Part shown: positions 33,310 through 40,596 of the stretch, one piece after another
How positions within the stretch are numbered: the stretch's first letter is position 1
Layout: each line of letters opens with the position of its first letter
Source: Candidatus Rifleibacteriota bacterium
Lineage (GTDB): Bacteria; Riflebacteria; Ozemobacteria; Ozemobacterales; Ozemobacteraceae
Direction of reading: 5' to 3'
Assembly: GCA_029560455.1 (NCBI GenBank)
Contig: JAKQKW010000332.1
Coordinates: 1 to 40,596 of the forward strand
Length of the DNA stretch: 40,596 nucleotides
Position numbers and translations under genes: made by a program
The notes under the pieces: generated by a model
The model's input: the letters and a program-made list of their open reading frames with translations, nothing else
Told to the model about the DNA's origin: nothing
Database searches by the model: none

Positions 33310-34041
33310 TCAACGAGACCAAGAAGGCGGCAAATACTCTTCCACATATTTTGACCAGTTATAACCCGTCCAGGTAGACATGTCGTTGACATTCATTCGC
33401 GGTTCGCCGCGTTTATGGCGAAACAGGTTGAGATAATTGATACACAGCTCCCGCAGCATTGTTGGACCTGAACAACTCATCTCATAAATAAGTCTGGGCT
33501 TTCCTACAACACCCTCAAGGCTCATTGGTTCCATCAAAAAATACATAAGAATGTCAACCTCTTTTTCGAATCGCATGTCTTCGCATAAAATCAGCAAAAT
33601 CAGCATTCTTTGCCAGGTCATCGTCATATATGTGGCTCCGCCAAGAACGTTGCTATAGGAACCATACACATACCTGTTATAGGTCGGCTTTGTTATACCA
33701 TTGCGGGTTGGTGGAGGAGGAAATTTATAGGAATTGACTATGGGGTCACGCCGCCCCAAAACTTTTGCTATCAGTTCGTAGGGGAGTTTTCTGATATCCA
33801 GAATTCGATCAGAAACAATCGGCAGACTGTTCGGATTTTTTGCAAGCGCTGCACGATGTGGCTCGCTGCTCATGTAATTAGTGGCCTCGTCAAACGGCCA
33901 GCGCTCCGCATTGATATCTTCAATACCATCAGCCACCTGCTGCAACCAGTCGGTAAAGGTGTCGGTCAGGTAATCTGCGGCACGACAAGGGATGCAGCTC
34001 ATAAACACCAGAAACAGAAAAAATACTGACAATCTTTTCAT
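33310..34041 (-). CDS. Secreted protein of unknown function, coupled to the 1699-aa protein
   Basis: 243 residues. The N-terminus MKRLSVFFLFLVFMSCIPCRA is a signal peptide, with cleavage probably near Ala21; Cys16 within FMSC could instead be lipidated. The mature part has no TM helix except a possible buried hydrophobic helix near 140-152 (MTWQRMLILLILCED), is rich in Tyr, Trp, Met and Pro, and has two Cys after the signal region. ATG 34041 overlaps the stop of the large upstream gene by one base (TGATG), and GGGGGA lies about 8 bases before it, so the pair is translationally coupled. No family is recognised. It probably works outside the cytoplasm with its large partner. Confidence 0.82.
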   Translation of the reverse strand: MKRLSVFFLFLVFMSCIPCRAADYLTDTFTDWLQQVADGIEDINAERWPFDEATNYMSSEPHRAALAKNPNSLPIVSDRILDIRKLPYELIAKVLGRRDPIVNSYKFPPPPTRNGITKPTYNRYVYGSYSNVLGGATYMTMTWQRMLILLILCEDMRFEKEVDILMYFLMEPMSLEGVVGKPRLIYEMSCSGPTMLRELCINYLNLFRHKRGEPRMNVNDMSTWTGYNWSKYVEEYLPPSWSR

Positions 34042-37000
34042 CAGAAATCCCCCTTTGCGCTACCCTGATACCTGCCCATATTGACTTCGAAAAAATTCAC
34101 CCGATCGACCGGAACATCAAACATACCGAGACCATGCGGGTTAATGCTGTCTTTGTATAAGGTAAACCCGCGCAAATGCCAGCCTGTTTTAAGAACGTAA
34201 TTTTTCCAGAATTTTGTTTCCGGAGTGATCAAAAAGTTTTTAGCTTGAAATGTGCCACTCGCAAGCTCGGCTTCTATCGAGAAGAATTTACCCTTACCAA
34301 ATGAAGGATCATAAAGATACTGTTTTTTATCATGCTGACTCTCAAAATAAACAAGCGCATGACCATCTCCTGGAGCCAAAAACATGTAATATTCCTCTTT
34401 TGGGTATTTTACGATGTCGGTCGCACGCTCAATCACAACCGTTGCGGTAGCGACGTCAGGTATCATCTTTGTGCCGATATATCTGTATGAATGGCTTCTG
34501 CCGTAAGCTGATATATAATCATGCGTCGGCCAGAAATCCTGAGGCTCGGTCTGATTAAGACCCGGATCATCGCAGACAATTGCGCCCCAATATTCAGTAG
34601 TCGTCGGCGCAAGGCTTCTTGGCGGAGCCGGGCTTGCGGTGCGATTATCGTTTAAGAGAATGGCTGCTCTCGTCAGCCCTTCTATGCCGTGACATTCAAG
34701 GCATTTGTAAAAGAAATTGCCAAGAGCCTGACACATACCGCCTTTCTTCAGACACACAGAAGCGGCGCTGGCATCTCCAGGAAAGCCGGGAATGCCATAT
34801 TGTATGTCGCGGTTTTCAGAAGACCACCACCAGAGATAAAACATATCGACGAGCAGTTTGGCTACCGTATGTTTATCGTAACCACGCAGGGCTGCAACCG
34901 ATTTTTTCAGATTTTCGAGATAATAAATGTTGTTAACATTGATTTTGCTGATTTGCTGAACGCAATAAACCTCAAGTCTGGCCAGGTCATCAAAACCGTC
35001 AACCATCAATTGCAGTTCATACCGATCTATCTTCTCAGGGGTATGAATTGTGACGTAGTCAGAATAATAAGCTACACCCGCCATTACAGAAGAACCTGTT
35101 TTATCGAACCATTCAAATCTTATCGGTGTGTCAGCGGCTTTAAGTGCGCCAAAATCGGCCTTGAGAGTAATGGAGCTACCGCAACCGACCGCAAGGGGTT
35201 GCGTCATCACTTTACCCGAAGCGTTTTTCCATACCCAGTGCCCTGCTGTTTTATAAATGTTGAAATAATGAGAGGCCTCTGTCTGGGGGTCTATCGTGGC
35301 CGATGCAAGCCCTTCGAGATGATCGTTCAACCCAGGGATTATTGACCAACTCAAGATATTTGCCCCTACGGCAATGCTCAGATCATTTGATTTGAGCTGA
35401 ATCAGTGCAGGTGCCACTTCAGTCTCTTCTGGCTGTACCATGAAAACAGGTCGCGAAGAAACAAGGCAGATGCCTGGAGTCGCGCGTACATAAGACACGT
35501 TCGGGTCTGTTGACTCGATCGGTTCACTGGAATGCTCGCCGGTGTATACTGCCCATGCGACCCAGTCGAGGCTTATTCTGTATTCACCGTTCCATACAAC
35601 TAATTCGTTCTGGTAAGAAAGCGGACCTCCCTCCGGGCCGAAGAAAAAACTCAGCATACATGGTTGATTAATTGACACACTTTGGGGTTTACCCAAAGTC
35701 GCCAGATCAATAACGCTCGTAAGTGATGCAACACTGACTTCATATTTTTGCTCTTCAGGCTTCAGGTCGCTGCTAATGTTAAATTCAATTGACGCTTTAA
35801 GAGTAACTTCGGTTTTGTTACCTTCGAGAAACCTTGGTTTAAAGGAGAACCCAGATATAACCTGACTTTCAGAGGCAAACCAGTCTATACCGATCTTGTC
35901 AGCTTTTAATGGAGTAACCCCTGATATCGCCGGCTTGATTTCCAGCGATTCTTCTAGGATACCCTCTTTCAGGCACGTATATTCTTTGTTATTTATCCTG
36001 ACAGTTCCGTTCTCTATGGCAAAAAGTCGTTGAGTGCCTTGAATGGCTCTGGTTGGAAATTTTCCGCCAAAAGGCATCCATTCCTGTTTTATTGCCCACA
36101 GGTCGGCTCTGACGGCCGGGAAGGTGAATACGGGTTCTTCGAATTCGTCTTCGAAATTTTTGGCGTGTCGACGAAAATAATCATCGGCGCCGGCAATGCG
36201 CACGGTTACCGTTGCCAGAACGGTTGCCGCGCCATGTGATGAGAATTGCAGACCGGCGGAAAAGCTCTCTTCATCGGTGTCGATGGCTGCACAGGCAGTC
36301 GGGGTGGCAACCATAGACCAGGCAACCGGTTCGACAACGGCGATGATGTCATTGCCCTGCCATGGAACGGCCTTTCCCGGGCGTTCGACCGTTTTACCAT
36401 CGAGGGAAACCGCAAGATCAAGCCCCTGCGTATTCTGAACAGCCATGTCAAAGACTTTTCGACCCGGTGAAAGACTTATTTCACAGGGTTTTACCGCAAA
36501 TGTTATTCGATCTCTCATCTCGGTCGAAGCGCCGGTGACAGGGTCTTTTATCGTCAGCACGGCTTCAAGCGACCACTTGCCAACCCGGTTTGCAGTAATG
36601 AAAAATGGGGCACCGGCGGTGTCGGGCTTGAAAAGCTTGCCGTTAAGACGCCAGACTATATTTTTCCAGTTTGCTTCGTCCGCATCGAAAGAGGTCTTGA
36701 CCTTTATCGTCGCATTCAGCGGATAGGCAAGCTCATCGATCGGAGAGAATATCGTCAGACCGGGCAAAACATCGACCGGAACCGAATTGTCAGCGCCAAC
36801 TATAAAAGTGTCACCCGTATCGGACTCTTTCATTTCCAGCGAAACGGCACAGTTCATCGTGTAACTGCCGGGACCAGAATCGGCAGTGAAAAAATGCGTG
36901 AAGCCCTTTCCTGCCGGAGCTTTGTTTTTCCAGTCACCAGAGGCATCGAGCGGAACCTCGAACCATTGGATGTGCTCCACTTTAGAAAGCCTGTAGCCGT

Positions 37001-39140
37001 TAAAAAGGTCAAGATCGTCTGTCGCATCTGAAAGGCTGCCACTGCCGAAGTCGACTGTCGGTCGAACTTCGGCAGTAAAGGTCGCCGTGGCACCCTCGTA
37101 GGTGATAACCGGCCCCGATGGATTGATGCGCAACTCCAGAAGACCGTCATCGGGTTTTACGATGGCGATTGGCGCCAACTGAGTTGAAAAAAGAGTATCT
37201 CTGTCATATATTGTCGTTGAGAAACGTCCGCCCAGCTTCAAATGTATCAGATCAATCTGCTCATCAAGTTCTACAGGTGTGATGAATCTGAAGTCACCAT
37301 CCTGCGACAGCCACTTGCCGGTTCGACCGTGAACCATGCAGGGCAACGCAGCTGTTATCATTATCGGTGCCGAAGCAGGCCATAAAGAAGACCTGCCAAG
37401 AAGAACCGGTTCTGCCAGCTCTGTGTTGCCGGCCGTCACCACGCGTTTCTGTTGCTTGACCGTGAACTCAAATTCTTTTATTGCGATCATGCGGCTGGTG
37501 AGATAGACAAGGTTCTCGGGGTATTTGTCAAAAGTGGCTCTGCCGTCTGCCTGATAATATGCAAACAGGCCTGAAGTTTCGGGTTTGAAATTCGAAGTGT
37601 ATGATTCTCCGGCCTGATGCCAGGAAAGCCTGACATCGACCACCAGCTCGGTCAGGCCCGGACTTTTACAATACAGATATGTAGAAGTGGCACTTGAATC
37701 GGCAATTTTTGCATTGCCATCAGATGCGTGAACAACCCAGCTCAGTTTATCTACCCGCAAAATGCTTTTTGAGCCGCCATTGTCGAATTCATAAGATGCA
37801 CCTTCGACCATGCTGACAAAATTCACGTTGTTGACTACCGTGTTGGCGATGCTGAAAGTTGCCGAACCGGTGTTGTTCAATGACAAGTCACGCCCTGGAA
37901 AAATAGAGGTATTTATTGCGATTTCCTGGATAAATTTGTCTGACGTGACCGTAGTGGTAAAAACAATCTGATTCCCAGCAGCATCGGTACCTGTATGCTC
38001 AATGGTCAGGGTACATCTGGCAAATACGTCGCCGCGCATCGTGAGTGTGGGTTCGCCTGTAGAATGGCCACCGGATGAAATTTCCCATTTTTCAGAGATA
38101 ACCTTGCCTTCGCCAAGCCATTCGTATGAAAAAGTCAGACTGTTTCCGGCAAATGCACGGCTTGTCAGCGGATAAATAGTGATATTGGGGTCGCTTACAC
38201 GGCCCACTTTCAGCTTTCTTGCTATCTGGGCCGGATTACGGGTCGTAATTATCTGGCCGGATGCGGTTGTCATTCGATATTCCGTGAACCGCCTGCCATC
38301 GGCCGTCTGATAAATCAGCACTGTCAAGGTCAGACCTGCGTCAACGCCGGGCACGAGCCTGTTCGCCGCAACTGTTAGTTCTTCAAGCAAAACGGCATCG
38401 ACAGGCAAAGGGTCAGTGGGCACATCATAAACACCGACAGTGAAAGACCAGTGTCTTTCGATTTGTTCTCCGGCTTCATTGGTTACATTTATTTCTGCCG
38501 TATGAGTTCCGATCGCGAGCATGAAATCTGCATTTAAATCCGGCTGCCAGGTCAGTTTATAACCGTCGGGAATCACAGAAAGCCGGATTTTTGAAGAAGA
38601 TATGGTTTTGCCATCGATTTTGAGAGAGTGAGCCGCAAGCGGCGATTGAGAAAAAATATCGATGCAGAATTCCGGAAAAACCGTGCCAGCCTCGCCATCA
38701 GGGCGACATGCCGTTATCGTCAGTTTGATATCTGCGACGTAATGAGCCGGTACAAGCAATTTCTGCCCTGCAAGCACCATTTCATAAGCCTCGACGGGCT
38801 GGCGGCAATTGTCGGTCTGAGTGAATGATATCATCAGAGAGCGTTCGATACGCTGCCTGACAAGCCCGGCGAAATTTTCGGCGGCATCGGTGTCGAGCGG
38901 AATTTCTGAATGCACCGCTTTAAATTTGAGCAATTCGGCTGCGGCGAGCGCAAGCGGCAATTGCAATTCTGAAAGTTGCGAGGCTGCACCCTGCCAGTCT
39001 GTTGTTCTGCCGGCCAGAAGCTCGGCAATAATCTCGGTTTTATCGCTGCTTTCCGCAGAAAAGACGGGGCCGCAAAAACCAATAAACAGAATCAGCGTCA
39101 GAAAAAGAGTGAAAACACGCTTTAGACCAAGCTCTCTCAT
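34041..39140 (-). CDS. Giant secreted Ig-like protein with possible C-terminal transglutaminase-like domain
   Basis: 1699 residues from ATG 39140, chosen since GGAG lies 7 bases upstream; the open frame reaches 39200. A signal peptide (LFLTLILFIGFCGPVFSA) is clear. About 40-1400 is a chain of beta-sandwich, PKD/Ig-like segments (FAGNSLTFSYEWLG, ITYEGATATFTAEV, PLNATIKVKTSFDA). The C-terminal 270 residues resemble a transglutaminase/papain-like domain: KKGGMCQALGNFFYKCLECHGI with Cys1470, then GDGHALVYF with His1594, then YLYDPSFG with Asp1611. The His-Asp spacing (17) fits; the Cys-His distance (124) is longer than in most family members, implying an insert. It is followed by a coupled 243-residue secreted protein. 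A surface cross-linking or protease role is inferred. Confidence 0.87.
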   Translation of the reverse strand: MRELGLKRVFTLFLTLILFIGFCGPVFSAESSDKTEIIAELLAGRTTDWQGAASQLSELQLPLALAAAELLKFKAVHSEIPLDTDAAENFAGLVRQRIERSLMISFTQTDNCRQPVEAYEMVLAGQKLLVPAHYVADIKLTITACRPDGEAGTVFPEFCIDIFSQSPLAAHSLKIDGKTISSSKIRLSVIPDGYKLTWQPDLNADFMLAIGTHTAEINVTNEAGEQIERHWSFTVGVYDVPTDPLPVDAVLLEELTVAANRLVPGVDAGLTLTVLIYQTADGRRFTEYRMTTASGQIITTRNPAQIARKLKVGRVSDPNITIYPLTSRAFAGNSLTFSYEWLGEGKVISEKWEISSGGHSTGEPTLTMRGDVFARCTLTIEHTGTDAAGNQIVFTTTVTSDKFIQEIAINTSIFPGRDLSLNNTGSATFSIANTVVNNVNFVSMVEGASYEFDNGGSKSILRVDKLSWVVHASDGNAKIADSSATSTYLYCKSPGLTELVVDVRLSWHQAGESYTSNFKPETSGLFAYYQADGRATFDKYPENLVYLTSRMIAIKEFEFTVKQQKRVVTAGNTELAEPVLLGRSSLWPASAPIMITAALPCMVHGRTGKWLSQDGDFRFITPVELDEQIDLIHLKLGGRFSTTIYDRDTLFSTQLAPIAIVKPDDGLLELRINPSGPVITYEGATATFTAEVRPTVDFGSGSLSDATDDLDLFNGYRLSKVEHIQWFEVPLDASGDWKNKAPAGKGFTHFFTADSGPGSYTMNCAVSLEMKESDTGDTFIVGADNSVPVDVLPGLTIFSPIDELAYPLNATIKVKTSFDADEANWKNIVWRLNGKLFKPDTAGAPFFITANRVGKWSLEAVLTIKDPVTGASTEMRDRITFAVKPCEISLSPGRKVFDMAVQNTQGLDLAVSLDGKTVERPGKAVPWQGNDIIAVVEPVAWSMVATPTACAAIDTDEESFSAGLQFSSHGAATVLATVTVRIAGADDYFRRHAKNFEDEFEEPVFTFPAVRADLWAIKQEWMPFGGKFPTRAIQGTQRLFAIENGTVRINNKEYTCLKEGILEESLEIKPAISGVTPLKADKIGIDWFASESQVISGFSFKPRFLEGNKTEVTLKASIEFNISSDLKPEEQKYEVSVASLTSVIDLATLGKPQSVSINQPCMLSFFFGPEGGPLSYQNELVVWNGEYRISLDWVAWAVYTGEHSSEPIESTDPNVSYVRATPGICLVSSRPVFMVQPEETEVAPALIQLKSNDLSIAVGANILSWSIIPGLNDHLEGLASATIDPQTEASHYFNIYKTAGHWVWKNASGKVMTQPLAVGCGSSITLKADFGALKAADTPIRFEWFDKTGSSVMAGVAYYSDYVTIHTPEKIDRYELQLMVDGFDDLARLEVYCVQQISKINVNNIYYLENLKKSVAALRGYDKHTVAKLLVDMFYLWWWSSENRDIQYGIPGFPGDASAASVCLKKGGMCQALGNFFYKCLECHGIEGLTRAAILLNDNRTASPAPPRSLAPTTTEYWGAIVCDDPGLNQTEPQDFWPTHDYISAYGRSHSYRYIGTKMIPDVATATVVIERATDIVKYPKEEYYMFLAPGDGHALVYFESQHDKKQYLYDPSFGKGKFFSIEAELASGTFQAKNFLITPETKFWKNYVLKTGWHLRGFTLYKDSINPHGLGMFDVPVDRVNFFEVNMGRYQGSAKGDF

Positions 39141-39173
39141 TATCACACTCCAATGTAAAACTTTTATGCAATT

Positions 39174-39202
39174 ATAATAGCATCTGCGTCGGTTTATCAC
39201 AA
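39174..39202 (-). promoter_or_regulatory. Promoter of the giant secreted protein gene
   Basis: On the minus strand: TTGTGA (39202-39197), a 17-base spacer and TATTAT (39179-39174), overlapped by TATAAT (39176-39171). Predicted transcript start is about 39168, leaving a leader of about 28 bases with GGAG before ATG 39140. Confidence 0.6.
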
Positions 39203-39235
39203 GACAACTTCGCTTCCAGCAATTGCCGGCAAGCT

Positions 39236-39258
39236 CAGGGCAATCGCACTAAAATGCC
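39236..39258. repeat. Half-copy of the palindromic intergenic repeat
   Basis: CAGGGCAATCGCACTAAAATGCC closely matches the reverse complement of the right arm of the 12304-12392 element (shared GGGCAAT-GCACTAAA-GCC order). It sits in the divergent gap between the giant secreted protein and the amylase gene. Confidence 0.5.
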
Positions 39259-39314
39259 AATACGATATATTTTTCAATTTCCAGTATCTATTTAAGGGAA
39301 AGCTGGCGGTTAGC

Positions 39315-39323
39315 TGGTATAAT
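39315..39323 (+). promoter_or_regulatory. Extended -10 promoter of the amylase gene
   Basis: TGGTATAAT: a perfect -10 TATAAT (39318-39323) with the TGn extension. No good -35 is seen at 16-18 bases. It is 29 bases before ATG 39353. Confidence 0.6.
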
Positions 39324-39352
39324 ACTGAGGAAATCACTGAAAGGTCTTTAAC

Positions 39353-40596
39353 ATGATGAGGAAGCTTTTTGTCGCCATTCTGCTGTCTGTTTTTCTGCCA
39401 TGTCTGACTGGTTCAGACGCAGTCACTGCTGCTGAAAAACTCAGCCATAAACCTGCTGTCTCTGCTTCGAACGCCTGTGATTCATGGAAAGATCAGATAC
39501 TGTATTTTGTGCTGATCGACCGCTTCTGCAATGGCAACCGGGCCAATGACCACGAGGTCGACGAAAAGGATCTCGAAGGCTTTCATGGCGGCGATATTGC
39601 CGGTCTTATCGAAAAACTCGATTATCTTGAACGCCTTGGCGTTACCGGCATCTGGTTGAGCCCGTTTTTCACCAACCGGCCTGACCGCTTTTACAAGCAG
39701 CAGGCCTATCATGGTTACTGGCCGCATGACTTCTGGACGGTAGACCGCCGCTTCGGCACAGAAGAAGAGCTTGTCGAACTGCGGCACCAGCTTCAGCAGC
39801 GCAATCACAAACTTCTGCTCGACATGGTTGTCAACCACATGGGTTACAATGCTCCCTTTATTGAGACCAATCCTGACTGGTTCAATGCCGGCGGTGAGAT
39901 AAAAAACTGGAACGATAAAGAAGAGCTGGTCAATCGCAGCATCTTTGGTTTGCCTGATTTTGCTTCGCAGAAACCGGTGGTCAAAACCTTTTTCAGGCTG
40001 GTTGCGCGAAACTGGATCGAGAAACTGCGCCCGGATGGCTTCAGGCTCGATGCGGTAAAGCATGTGCCGGCCGATTTCTGGCGCGATTTCAATGCCAATG
40101 CCAGAAGAATTGGTGGCAAAGACTTTCTGCTGCTCGGCGAGTATCTCAACGGTGACCCGGTTGAAACCAGGCAGGCCTGGAACGATGGCGAATTCAGCAC
40201 CCTGTTTGATTTTCCGCTTTATTACACGATGAAGACGGTTTTTGCCGAAGGTGGCGACTGTCGTCAGCTGGCTTCACGACTTTATTACGACCGCAATTAC
40301 CCCGATGCGGCTCTGCTGGCAACCTTTCTCGATAACCACGATCTCGACCGCTTCATAACTTCGTGCGGCGGCGATCGACAGAAATACGCTCTGGCTCTGG
40401 CTTTTCTGCTGACTTCGCGCGGGGTGCCGGTGTTGAACTATGGTAACGAAACCGGCCTTGAAGGTGTTCATGGCAAATTGCCCGAAAACCGGCGTTCGAT
40501 GGTTTTTGACGAAGAGAATGAGCTTTACCGGCTGACCCGTGACCTGATCGCGCTGCGGCGCGGCACCGACGCCCTGCGTCGCGGCCTGCAGTGCCA
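39353..40596 (+). CDS. Secreted GH13 alpha-amylase-family glycoside hydrolase, 3'-truncated by window
   Basis: 414 codons are visible and the gene runs past the right edge. A signal peptide (MMRKLFVAILLSVFLPCLTG) predicts export. The (beta/alpha)8 barrel carries all four GH13 regions: DMVVNHMG (I), GFRLDAVKH with nucleophile Asp233 (II), LLGEY with acid/base Glu263 (III) and FLDNHD with Asp330 (IV). HGGDIAGLIEKLDYLERLGV and AYHGYW are typical of alpha-amylases and cyclomaltodextrinase-like enzymes. It should hydrolyse alpha-1,4-glucans outside the cytoplasm; exact specificity is open. GAAAGG lies 8-12 bases before ATG 39353; ATG 39356 is nearly equivalent. It is divergent from the giant secreted protein. 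Confidence 0.95.
   Translation, partial: MMRKLFVAILLSVFLPCLTGSDAVTAAEKLSHKPAVSASNACDSWKDQILYFVLIDRFCNGNRANDHEVDEKDLEGFHGGDIAGLIEKLDYLERLGVTGIWLSPFFTNRPDRFYKQQAYHGYWPHDFWTVDRRFGTEEELVELRHQLQQRNHKLLLDMVVNHMGYNAPFIETNPDWFNAGGEIKNWNDKEELVNRSIFGLPDFASQKPVVKTFFRLVARNWIEKLRPDGFRLDAVKHVPADFWRDFNANARRIGGKDFLLLGEYLNGDPVETRQAWNDGEFSTLFDFPLYYTMKTVFAEGGDCRQLASRLYYDRNYPDAALLATFLDNHDLDRFITSCGGDRQKYALALAFLLTSRGVPVLNYGNETGLEGVHGKLPENRRSMVFDEENELYRLTRDLIALRRGTDALRRGLQC

Noticed and set aside
33280..33354. 24-codon GTG frame with well-spaced GGGAGG
   Set aside because: It overlaps the end of the 243-residue gene on the other strand and encodes a basic, low-information peptide; probably chance.
33134..33364. 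76-codon plus-strand frame
   Set aside because: It starts inside the inverted repeat, has no ribosome site and runs into the opposite gene.
34689..35345. 218-codon antisense frame on the plus strand
   Set aside because: It is fully inside the giant secreted protein gene, opposite the transglutaminase-like region, and shows no coding features.

Overview
This window looks like one chromosomal stretch of a free-living, probably diderm, anaerobic or fermentative bacterium from a poorly characterised lineage. Supporting this are secreted and lipoprotein-type proteins with fibronectin/Ig-like modules, type II/IV-type pseudopilins, a compact Tad-type secretion ATPase/platform pair, an SLH-like envelope protein, MurC, and a butyrate kinase/phosphotransbutyrylase pair. 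By recall only, the fused Tad genes, pseudopilins with large ectodomains and CFI-box protein would fit Candidatus Riflebacteria or a similar deep lineage; this is tentative. I see no tRNA, rRNA, CRISPR array, phage or intact insertion sequence.

Layout. 1-8366 (+): a pilin-linked operon, namely a large secreted protein cut by the left edge, a short PulG/GspI-like pseudopilin, a PulJ-like pseudopilin with a long acidic tail, and a 1287-residue lipoprotein with four Fn3-like repeats and a C-terminal HExxH (M30-like) peptidase. 8524-12260 (-): an ABC-2 exporter (ATPase, permease), a coiled-coil/zinc-ribbon protein and a 47-residue membrane protein. 12462-16345 (+): a CpaE-CpaF fusion overlapping a TadB-TadC fusion, closed by a terminator. 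16548-21390: a small TTG-start membrane protein, a two-TM hypothetical, an SLH-like protein on the opposite strand, and a two-domain M16 protein whose zinc motif is damaged. 21463-23425 (-): a 37-residue membrane protein, murC and a small Cys-rich protein. 23526-29381: an Ste24-like M48 protease (+), a cNMP-binding/MinD-like fusion (-), a YifB/ComM ATPase (-) and a TPR/CFI-box protein (+). 29346-33030 (-): rlmI-like, Nudix, buk and ptb in one run. 33310-39140 (-): a 1699-residue secreted protein with a possible transglutaminase-like domain and a coupled secreted partner. 39353 to the right edge (+): a secreted GH13 alpha-amylase, cut by the window.

How it works together. Much of the window serves the cell surface: pseudopilin assembly, Tad-type secretion, secreted adhesive or peptidase proteins, envelope proteases and starch degradation. 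The rest is housekeeping: cell-wall synthesis, rRNA methylation, nucleotide sanitation and ATP formation from butyryl-CoA. Three membrane microproteins (47, 47 and 37 residues) were found by hand next to larger genes. A small palindromic repeat family occupies the gene gaps near 8.4, 12.3 and 39.2 kb.
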